In this document: one piece after another, positions 37,771-44,345 of the stretch | How positions within the stretch are numbered: the stretch's first letter is position 1 | Layout of the letters: the number at the start of each line of letters is the position of its first letter | Source of the DNA: Halomonas daqiaonensis | GTDB lineage: Bacteria > Pseudomonadota > Gammaproteobacteria > Pseudomonadales > Halomonadaceae | Assembly: GCF_900109725.1 (NCBI RefSeq) | Contig: NZ_FOBC01000023.1 | Coordinates: 1 to 55,905, forward strand | Direction: 5' to 3' | Length of the DNA stretch: 55,905 bases | Translations under genes and position numbers: made by a program | Notes under the pieces: generated by a model | What the model saw: the letters and a program-made list of their open reading frames with translations, nothing else | Told to the model about the DNA's origin: nothing | The model's database searches: none

Positions 37771-39393
37771 TCAGAGCACGAGGGGACGATCCAGTGCTTC
37801 CAGGAGCTCGTCGTCGCGGTCATAGATATCGGGGCGGAAGGACAGCTCGCCCTCCTCGCCGACATGCGCGGTCCAGTAGTGCAGGATCACCGGCACATGG
37901 CTCTCCAGCGGCACGTTGCGTGTCTCTCCCTCGGCAACGAGGGCGCGGATGTCACGGTAGGTGTCGGTATCATCGAGCAACAGTTGAACCAGCGTCATGA
38001 CGTTCTCCACGCGGATGCAGCCGGAGCTGATGGCCCGCTGCTGTCGCGAGAAGAGCTGCTGGGCCGGGGTATCGTGGAGATAGACCATGTGGTCGTTGGG
38101 GAAACGGATCACCACCCGGCCCAGAGGATTCTCCGGCCCGGCCTCCTGGCGCAACATTATCTTGCCGGGATCTTGCCAGTCGATGGAACGCGGATCGAGC
38201 TCGCTGCCGGAGTAACTCAACACACGGATGTTGTTGCGCTCCAGGTAGCCAAGATCACGATGAATTTTCGGAATCACATCCTCACGCCGGATGGTGGGGG
38301 GTATCGTCCAGGTGGGATTGACGGTCAGGTGGGTGATCTCCGAGCGCAGAGAGGGTGTGCGCCGATAGGGCTGCCCCACCACGATTCGCGACCGCCAGAT
38401 GTCACCGTTGGGACGGTAATAGCTGACCCGATAGCCGGCAATGTCCACCAGCACGAAGGTCTCAGGAAGGCCATGCAACAACCAGCGTGTCCGCTCCAGG
38501 TTGATGCGGATCTGATCGATGCGCTCACCTACCGGCACGTTGAGCGCCGCCAGTGTATCGGGCCCGACGACGCCGTCGACCTCAAGCAGATGACGCTCCT
38601 GGAAGCGCTCGACCGCCTCTGTCAGGGCCTCGTCGTACGTGAAGGGATCGGGCGCCACCAGCTTGGCGTCGGGAAGGATCGTGGTATCCGCTGCCGCCAA
38701 ACCGGGTTCGCCGATCACCGCCAGCCGCTCGCGCAGGAAAGGCACGGCATCGTGGACATCGCCTGGACGCAGCAGACCGTCCAGTGGCGGCAATGTCGGC
38801 CAGCCGCCTTGCTGGTCGATATCCTGATAGCGAGCCAGGCCGGCTCGCAGTCGCTGGTAGGGGGGATAGGAGGGACGTACGTCGGCGAAGGCCTGTTCAA
38901 AGCGCCGGGCATCCACATGGCGGGAGAGCGAGGCCACATCCAGCGCCGGCGGCTCGACAGGTACTTCCCAGCCGGTATCGAGGGCTTGCGGATCGACCTT
39001 GCCTTTCTGCAGATGACGCAGGGCCGTGAGCAGAACATGACTGGTACGCAGTTCGAAATCGGCCAGCTCTTGCGGATCACCCTCCCCGTCACCCCAGGCA
39101 CGTCGATGCGCCTCTGACAGCGCATCCGGCCGGTAGTCCGAAGGACTCAGGCCGTCCCCCTCCAGGGTATGCAGAGCCTCGGCGAAGGCGGTCACCGTTG
39201 AAGGATCCTGCCAGACCGGACGCCAGTCGCGCTCCGCATAGAAGGCTTCAAGCGTCTTGTCCCTATCGGCCGACTGCTCGACGAGTGCTGCCTCGAGCGG
39301 CGTGACAGCCTCCTGTTCGGCGGCCCAGGCGCTCATCGAGAGCATCATCACCACCACGATAAGCAGCGGCTTCATTCCTTTGACTGAGGACAT
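37771..39393 (-). CDS. ldtD: L,D-transpeptidase of the YcbB (LdtD) type
   Basis: A periplasmic enzyme that makes 3-3 cross-links in peptidoglycan. The 540-residue protein starts with a signal peptide (KPLLIVVVMMLSMSAWA), followed by a scaffold domain, a peptidoglycan-binding domain (about 255-310, LTEAVERFQERHLLEVDGVVGPDTLAALN), and the YkuD catalytic domain with HDTPAQQLFSR and ISSGCIRVEN (active-site Cys). The start at 39393 has AGGA seven bases upstream. An in-frame ATG 18 bases later is possible. A longer open frame to 39984 crosses the divergent gene and is not real. Confidence 0.93.
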   Translation of the reverse strand: MSSVKGMKPLLIVVVMMLSMSAWAAEQEAVTPLEAALVEQSADRDKTLEAFYAERDWRPVWQDPSTVTAFAEALHTLEGDGLSPSDYRPDALSEAHRRAWGDGEGDPQELADFELRTSHVLLTALRHLQKGKVDPQALDTGWEVPVEPPALDVASLSRHVDARRFEQAFADVRPSYPPYQRLRAGLARYQDIDQQGGWPTLPPLDGLLRPGDVHDAVPFLRERLAVIGEPGLAAADTTILPDAKLVAPDPFTYDEALTEAVERFQERHLLEVDGVVGPDTLAALNVPVGERIDQIRINLERTRWLLHGLPETFVLVDIAGYRVSYYRPNGDIWRSRIVVGQPYRRTPSLRSEITHLTVNPTWTIPPTIRREDVIPKIHRDLGYLERNNIRVLSYSGSELDPRSIDWQDPGKIMLRQEAGPENPLGRVVIRFPNDHMVYLHDTPAQQLFSRQQRAISSGCIRVENVMTLVQLLLDDTDTYRDIRALVAEGETRNVPLESHVPVILHYWTAHVGEEGELSFRPDIYDRDDELLEALDRPLVL

Positions 39394-39562
39394 GGATCCT
39401 GGCTCCTGCGTTGAGAATGGGGTCTGGCCATCTTGTTTTCCTTGGTCATAATAGTTTCCGACTTGGGGCCGCAGGGAAGCCGACCCCCACTTCTGCGTTA
39501 CCGCCCCGCCGCCAGGAAATGGTCGACGAGCGGGCCAGCAAGCCACACGACAGGTTTCCCGA

Positions 39563-40297
39563 ATGCCGACATCCTTGCTCAATCGATGGCTTCCCGGCAC
39601 CGCCCTCTGCAGCGCATTGCTGCTGGGCGCTCCGGCCGCCCAGGCCAGCAGCGACTTTCTTGCCCACGTCAACTCACCCGATACGCCGAGCCTGCGACCT
39701 CTCGACCAGACCCTGACGCGTCTGGCGCCCGACGCCGATCCCCGAGTCCTGCGCCTGGCGGCCCGCGCCCTCTCCTGCGCCGACCCCGATGCCGAGCGCC
39801 TGGCGGTGATCGACTTCTCGCTGCCTTCTACCGAGCCACGGCTATGGGTCTTTGACCTGCAAAATCGACAGCTGCTGTTCGAGGAGCTGGTCTCCCACGG
39901 CCAGGGGTCCGGCAATGCCATGGCCGAGACGTTCTCCAACACGCCCGAGAGCCACCAGTCGAGTCTGGGGCTCTTTCGCACCATGAACAGCTACTATGGC
40001 AGAAATGGCTATTCGTTGCGCCTCGAGGGGCTCGAGGAGGGCGTCAATGACCTCGCCTACCAGCGCGCCATCGTGATGCACGGCGCCGACTACGTCAGCG
40101 AGGATTTCATCGAGCAGACCGGCCGACTGGGTCGCAGTCATGGTTGCCCGGCGGTGCGAAAGGAAGTGACCTATCCCCTGATCGACAGCCTCAAGGAGGA
40201 TCAGTACCTCTTTACCTACTACCCCGATCCGGAGTGGCTGGCGAATTCAGACTTCTTCCGCTGCGATCGGGATGAGGCGCAACTGGCCTTGAAATAA
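39563..40297 (+). CDS. L,D-transpeptidase catalytic-domain family protein (YkuD_2 type)
   Basis: A 244-residue exported protein: signal peptide (LPGTALCSALLLGAPAAQA, cut about residue 28), then a catalytic domain with IVMHGADYV and the active-site GRSHGCPAV (C195). This family differs from the YcbB type and is often of unknown exact role. Candidates are anchoring of outer-membrane lipoprotein or trimming of murein. It is divergent from ldtD with about 170 bases between, so the two could be co-regulated. It ends at a hairpin. Confidence 0.88.
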   Translation: MPTSLLNRWLPGTALCSALLLGAPAAQASSDFLAHVNSPDTPSLRPLDQTLTRLAPDADPRVLRLAARALSCADPDAERLAVIDFSLPSTEPRLWVFDLQNRQLLFEELVSHGQGSGNAMAETFSNTPESHQSSLGLFRTMNSYYGRNGYSLRLEGLEEGVNDLAYQRAIVMHGADYVSEDFIEQTGRLGRSHGCPAVRKEVTYPLIDSLKEDQYLFTYYPDPEWLANSDFFRCDRDEAQLALK

Positions 40298-40304
40298 CTA
40301 GCTT

Positions 40305-40341
40305 CCTGTCATGGTGACACCGCGGGCGGCACCATGACAGG
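40305..40341 (+). terminator. Long hairpin after the YkuD_2 gene
   Basis: CCTGTCATGGTG (40305-40316) pairs with CACCATGACAGG (40330-40341) around a 13-base GC-rich loop. Confidence 0.7.
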
Positions 40342-40358
40342 TCGCACTGCCTCCCTAC

Positions 40359-40374
40359 TGCACCTTTCTGCACC
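40359..40374 (+). promoter_or_regulatory. Possible NtrC half-sites upstream of the nitrate transporter
   Basis: Two direct TGCACC copies (40359-40364, 40369-40374) lie 10 bases apart. TGCACC is one half of the NtrC consensus TGCACC-N5-GGTGCA. They sit about 110-120 bases before the predicted start of transcription, where NtrC enhancers usually lie. Neither is a full palindrome. Confidence 0.4.
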
Positions 40375-40417
40375 ATCTTCAGAGCATCGATCGATGCTTC
40401 GACACCCTCTTTTATGC

Positions 40418-40430
40418 TATCAAGACACTG
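40418..40430 (+). promoter_or_regulatory. Possible IHF site
   Basis: TATCAAGACACTG matches WATCAANNNNTTR at all but one fixed position. It lies between the NtrC half-sites and the sigma-54 element, where DNA bending is common, and beside an A/T tract. Confidence 0.35.
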
Positions 40431-40452
40431 ATAAAAAACTATTTTTTATCAG
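40428..40452. repeat. AT-rich inverted repeat abutting the -24 element
   Basis: CTGATAAAAAA (40428-40438), three bases, TTTTTTATCAG (40442-40452): an 11-bp perfect inverted repeat ending one base before the sigma-54 element. It may be bent DNA or a protein site. Confidence 0.6.
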
Positions 40453-40453
40453 T

Positions 40454-40470
40454 TGGCAGCTGCTTTGCTT
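40454..40470 (+). promoter_or_regulatory. Sigma-54 (-24/-12) promoter of the nitrate transporter gene
   Basis: TTGGCAGCTGCTTTGCTT at 40453-40470 has GG (40455-40456) and GC (40467-40468) separated by exactly ten bases, as sigma-54 requires, with TTGC around the -12. Transcription should begin near 40480. Confidence 0.75.
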
Positions 40471-40477
40471 GTAGATG

Positions 40478-40549
40478 CACACCAAGGCAGGCGTGGACCA
40501 GGCTCCCCGGGAGTACGAGTGCGTCGAACCCGACCTTCAACGGCGAAGG
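40478..40549 (+). promoter_or_regulatory. Leader RNA hairpins, possible NasT (ANTAR) target
   Basis: CCTTC-AACGGC-GAAGG (40534-40549) is a perfect five-pair stem with a hexaloop that has A at position 1 and G at position 4, the known ANTAR-protein loop rule. An earlier hairpin, CACACC-AAGGCA-GGCGTG (40478-40495), has an A1/G4 loop and one mismatch. No clear terminator follows before the start codon, so attenuation here is less certain than at the other two leaders. Confidence 0.4.
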
Positions 40550-40591
40550 CCCAGGATCGTGTGTTCGACCATCACTCGACGAGGTATTCCC

Positions 40592-41944
40592 ATGGAGATC
40601 CGCAACAAGGCCAACAGGATTCGCCTGTTGAACTTCAGTACCCCCCAGATGCGCGCCTTCCACTTCTCGTGGTTCGCCTTTCACATCTGTTTCTTCGGCT
40701 GGTTCGGCATTGCTCCCCTGATGGCGGTGGTACGTGACGACCTCGGCCTGACCAAGACCCAGATCGGCAACACCATCATCGCCTCGGTGGCCATTACCAT
40801 CGTCGTTCGACTGCTGATAGGTGTGCTCTGCGACCGCATCGGGCCGCGCAAGGCCTACACCTGGCTGCTCTGCCTGGGTTCCGTGCCGGTGATGGGCATC
40901 GGCTTCGCCGACAGCTTCGAGACTTTCTTCCTCGCCCGCCTGGCGATCGGCGCCATCGGTGCTTCCTTCGTGATCACCCAGTACCACACCTCGATCATGT
41001 TCGCGCCCAACGTGGTGGGCACCGCCAACGCCACCAGCGCCGGCTGGGGCAACCTGGGCGGGGGTACCACCCAGATCCTCATGCCATTGATCTTCTCCGG
41101 CCTGCTGATGCTGGGTGTCAACGAAGCCTTCGGCTGGCGGCTAGCCATGGTGGTGCCCGGAGTGGTGCTGTTCGTTTGCGGCATCTGCTACTACCTCTTC
41201 ACTCAGGATGCTCCCAACGGCAACTTCGAGGACCTGCGCGCCCGCGGCGAGCTGCCACCGGCCAGCGGCGAGAGCGGTGCCGGCCAGACCTTCCTGGCCG
41301 CCGCCAAGGACATTCGCGTCTGGGCCCTGTTCGTGGTCTATGCCGCCTGCTTTGGTGTCGAGCTGACCATCAACAACATCGCCGCCATCTACTTCTTCGA
41401 CAACTTCGAATTGTCGCTGGCCGCCGCTGGCATGATCGCCGGCCTCTTCGGCCTGATGAACATCTTCGCCCGCACCCTGGGTGGCATCTTCTCCGATCTC
41501 TTCGCCCGGAAGGCTGGCCTCAAGGGCCGGGTACGCTGGTTGTTCATCGCCATGCTCTGCGAGGGTATCGCGCTGATGTTCTTCTCGCAGATGCATGTGC
41601 TGGCCTTTGCCATCGGCATCATGCTGGTCTTCAGCCTCTTCGTGCAGATGGCCGAGGGTGCCACCTTCGGCGTGGTACCCTTCATCAACAAGCGCGCGCT
41701 GGGCGCCGTGGCCGGCATCGTGGGTGCCGGCGGCAACGCCGGCGCGGTGGCTGCCGGCTTCCTCTTTCGCTCCGAAGCCCTCAGCTACCAACAGGGGCTC
41801 TTCTACCTAGGCATCGCGGTGATCATCGCCTCGTTGTGTGTACTGGTGGTGCGCTTCTCGGAAGAGGTGGAAACACAGGAAGCCAAGGCCTACACGGATG
41901 CCGTGGGCAAGGACGTCGGGGCGGGCGCCCTGTCGCTGCGCTGA
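40592..41944 (+). CDS. narK: Nitrate/nitrite transporter, MFS NNP family (NarK/NasA type)
   Basis: Imports nitrate, and possibly nitrite, across the inner membrane. The 450-residue, roughly 12-helix protein has the nitrate signatures of the family: GWGNLGGGTTQ (about 143-153) and GAGGNAGAV (about 383-391). The start at 40592 (MEIRNKANRIRLLNF) has GAGG upstream and places the first helix correctly; an ATG 117 bases earlier would use the regulatory leader. A sigma-54 element and hairpin leader precede it, so it is probably nitrogen-regulated with the nas-nir genes 2-12 kb away. Confidence 0.93.
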   Translation: MEIRNKANRIRLLNFSTPQMRAFHFSWFAFHICFFGWFGIAPLMAVVRDDLGLTKTQIGNTIIASVAITIVVRLLIGVLCDRIGPRKAYTWLLCLGSVPVMGIGFADSFETFFLARLAIGAIGASFVITQYHTSIMFAPNVVGTANATSAGWGNLGGGTTQILMPLIFSGLLMLGVNEAFGWRLAMVVPGVVLFVCGICYYLFTQDAPNGNFEDLRARGELPPASGESGAGQTFLAAAKDIRVWALFVVYAACFGVELTINNIAAIYFFDNFELSLAAAGMIAGLFGLMNIFARTLGGIFSDLFARKAGLKGRVRWLFIAMLCEGIALMFFSQMHVLAFAIGIMLVFSLFVQMAEGATFGVVPFINKRALGAVAGIVGAGGNAGAVAAGFLFRSEALSYQQGLFYLGIAVIIASLCVLVVRFSEEVETQEAKAYTDAVGKDVGAGALSLR

Positions 41945-41984
41945 CCCCTGCCTCAACATCAGCCTCAGCTTTAGTCTGACCCAC

Positions 41985-42008
41985 ACCACCGCCCAATCGG
42001 GCGGTGGT
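41985..42008 (+). terminator. Terminator after the nitrate transporter
   Basis: ACCACCGCCC (41985-41994), loop AATC, GGGCGGTGGT (41999-42008): a 10-bp perfect stem. Confidence 0.8.
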
Positions 42009-42091
42009 ATTGCGTTGAGCGCCAGGATTGCAGCCATGTCCCGGACTGGGCCATGCTGGAAATCGAGGGGTCACTGGCAAAGGAGAAGAGG

Positions 42092-42778
42092 ATGCAGCAT
42101 CGTGTATTACTGATTACCGGAGCGTCGACTGGCATCGGAGCCGCAACGGCCCGAGCAGCATCAAGAGAAGGCTACAAGCTGGTGCTGGCCGCCCGCTCCC
42201 GGGAGAAGCTGACGGCGCTGGCCGAGGAACTGGGTCCGGAGAACGTGCTCGCCATTGGCTGCGACGTCACTTCCATGGAGGACCAGCAGGCCATGGTCGA
42301 GCAGGCCATGGAGCGCTTTGGTCGCATCGATGCCGTCTTCGCCAACGCGGGGCGAGGTGGCTCACCCGGCGGCTTCAGCGGCGCCGACCATGAAGCCTGG
42401 CGTGAGATGATCCTGACCAACATCTACGGGGTCGGGCTGACCCTGCAGGCCAGCCTGCCAGCCCTGCGTCGAAGCCGCGGCCATGTATTGCTGACCGGCT
42501 CTGCCGCCGGACGCACCACCATACCCGGCTCCATGTACAGCGCGACAAAATGGGCGGTGAGCGGGATCGGCTACAACCTTCGCGAAGAGTTGCGCGGCAG
42601 CGGTATTCGCGTGACGCTGATCGAGCCGGGGATGGTCAATACGCCCTTCTTCGACGAGCCCCCGGAGCATGCCCTGGAAGACCGTGACATCGCCAACGCG
42701 GTGACCTATGCCCTGGCCCAGCCCGAACACGTGGATGTCAACGAGATCCTCATTCGCCCCACGCCGCCGCGGGAATGA
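42092..42778 (+). CDS. Short-chain dehydrogenase/reductase
   Basis: A 228-residue classical SDR: TGASTGIG (cofactor loop, 9-16), NAGRG, active-site YSATKWAVSGI, and IEPGMVNTPF after the catalytic helix. It resembles the YdfG-type NADP-dependent serine or 3-hydroxy-acid dehydrogenases in form, but the substrate is not certain. AAGGAG precedes the ATG at 42092. An ATG at 42053 has no such site. It lies between the nitrate transporter and a peroxiredoxin with no obvious functional link. Confidence 0.88.
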   Translation: MQHRVLLITGASTGIGAATARAASREGYKLVLAARSREKLTALAEELGPENVLAIGCDVTSMEDQQAMVEQAMERFGRIDAVFANAGRGGSPGGFSGADHEAWREMILTNIYGVGLTLQASLPALRRSRGHVLLTGSAAGRTTIPGSMYSATKWAVSGIGYNLREELRGSGIRVTLIEPGMVNTPFFDEPPEHALEDRDIANAVTYALAQPEHVDVNEILIRPTPPRE

Positions 42779-42848
42779 TGCGCCCCTCTGTACGCGAAAC
42801 ATGCTTCCCCACATGCAAGACGATGACACCTAACCAAAGGACTCCCAC

Positions 42849-43337
42849 ATGACACTTTCAGTCGGCGACAGAATTCCGGACATCACCCTCAAGACCAATG
42901 GCCCCGACGGGCCACAAGACCTCTCCACCGGCGACTTCTTCGCCGACAAGCGCGTAGTGCTTTTCGCCGTGCCCGGGGCCTTCACGCCCGGTTGCTCCAA
43001 CACCCACATGCCCGGCTTCGTGGTGCGTGCCGATGACATCCTTGCCAAGGGGGCCGATGCCCTCGCCTGCCTGGCGGTGAACGATGCCTTCGTGCTGGGT
43101 GCCTGGCAGAAGGATCAGAATGCCCAGGCGATCACCATGCTCGCCGACGGCAACGCCGAGTTCACCCGCGCCATCGGCATGGACAAGGACGCCACTGCCG
43201 GCGGCATGGGCATCCGCAGCCACCGCTTTGCCTTGATCGCCTTCGACGGCGTGGTGGAATATCTCGGCGTCGATACAGAGAAAGGGGTGGTGGACAAGAG
43301 CAGCGCCGAGACGATTCTCGAAAAATTGGCCGGCTAG
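42849..43337 (+). CDS. Peroxiredoxin (Prx5-type)
   Basis: Reduces hydrogen peroxide and organic peroxides with thiol reductants. The 162-residue protein has the Prx5 active-site block VPGAFTPGCSNTHMPGF with peroxidatic C49. A second cysteine (DALACLAVND, about 76) is available as a resolving residue. There is no fused glutaredoxin domain. AAAGGA precedes the ATG. It has 70 bases to the dehydrogenase upstream and may share its transcript. Confidence 0.94.
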   Translation: MTLSVGDRIPDITLKTNGPDGPQDLSTGDFFADKRVVLFAVPGAFTPGCSNTHMPGFVVRADDILAKGADALACLAVNDAFVLGAWQKDQNAQAITMLADGNAEFTRAIGMDKDATAGGMGIRSHRFALIAFDGVVEYLGVDTEKGVVDKSSAETILEKLAG

Positions 43338-43387
43338 CAGACCCTAGGTCCAGGGCTAGTCGAGCCGCTCGGCCGGACAGGCATTCA

Positions 43388-44332
43388 TCAAAGACACAGG
43401 GTTTCATGCCTTGACGATCTGTGGCGTTGCACCGAATGTCCCGCTGGCGTGGTGGCCACCATGCGCACCACAGAGCCCACCACGATCAGGCAGGGCGAGG
43501 GCAAGGGTTCGGCGAGGAGCCTTGCCGGCATATCGGCGAGGTTCCCGATCAGCGAGCGCTCCTCGGGCAGGCTGGCGTTGGCCATCAGCATTACCGGCCA
43601 ATCATTGGGGAGCCCCGCCGCGCGCAGCCCTTCACAGATCGCCGTTACCTTGCCGAGCCCCATGTAGAACACCAACGTCTCCTCTCGGCTGGCCAGCGAA
43701 GCCCAGTTGGGCTCACCGCCTTCCCGGCAGTGCTGGGCAGTGACAAAACGCAACTGCTGGGCATGGGCGCGGTCGGTGAGCGGAATGCCAATGGCGGCAC
43801 ACGCCGCTGAGGCGGCGGTAATGCCGGGCACGATCTCCACCGCGACCCCGGCCTCGCCCAGGGCGGCGAGTTCCTCCCCCATGCGCCCGAACACGCCGGG
43901 ATCTCCGCCCTTGAGGCGCACCACCGACTTGCCCTGTCGTGCCAGCCTGACCATCAGCGAGCCGATCTCGACCTGAGGGACGCTGTGGTGGCCGCGGGCC
44001 TTGCCTACATCGTAGCGCTCCCGGCCGGCGGGAATCAGCGCCAACACTTGATCGCCGACCAGGCGATCATAGACCACGGCATCGGCCTGCCACAGCAGCC
44101 GGGCGGCTCGGAGCGTCAACAGATCGGCACTGCCGCTGCCGGCCCCCACCAGATAGACGCTGCCGTCACGGCAATCACCAACCATCGCGCCATCCGCTGG
44201 GCGCTGCGCGCTGACGAAGCGCTCGACAAGCCAGCGACCCGTCCCCTGGGCGAGACGTGCCAGCCGCCTACACACCGTGCCTACTTTATCAATCGACATC
44301 AGCGGCTTCGGAATCCGACTTGACGCGCGCAT
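43388..44332 (-). CDS. cobA: Uroporphyrinogen-III C-methyltransferase (siroheme/cobalamin precursor)
   Basis: Adds two SAM-derived methyl groups to uroporphyrinogen III, giving precorrin-2 for siroheme, the cofactor of the nitrite reductase encoded nearby. The 314-residue protein starts with about 55 extra residues before the family core VYLVGAGSGSADLLTLRA. The RLKGGDPGVFGR and GITAASAACAAIGIPLTDR motifs are present. AGGAGG lies six bases before the ATG at 44332. The ATG two codons upstream abuts the same site and is less likely. The gap to the nasA stop is 13 bases, so it is co-transcribed with nasA. There is no CysG dehydrogenase/chelatase part. Confidence 0.92.
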   Translation of the reverse strand: MRASSRIPKPLMSIDKVGTVCRRLARLAQGTGRWLVERFVSAQRPADGAMVGDCRDGSVYLVGAGSGSADLLTLRAARLLWQADAVVYDRLVGDQVLALIPAGRERYDVGKARGHHSVPQVEIGSLMVRLARQGKSVVRLKGGDPGVFGRMGEELAALGEAGVAVEIVPGITAASAACAAIGIPLTDRAHAQQLRFVTAQHCREGGEPNWASLASREETLVFYMGLGKVTAICEGLRAAGLPNDWPVMLMANASLPEERSLIGNLADMPARLLAEPLPSPCLIVVGSVVRMVATTPAGHSVQRHRSSRHETLCL

Positions 44333-44345
44333 GGGCATCCTCCTC

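Noticed and set aside
37864..39117. 417-residue open frame on the plus strand
   Set aside because: Antisense of the L,D-transpeptidase gene, which has a signal peptide and active site.
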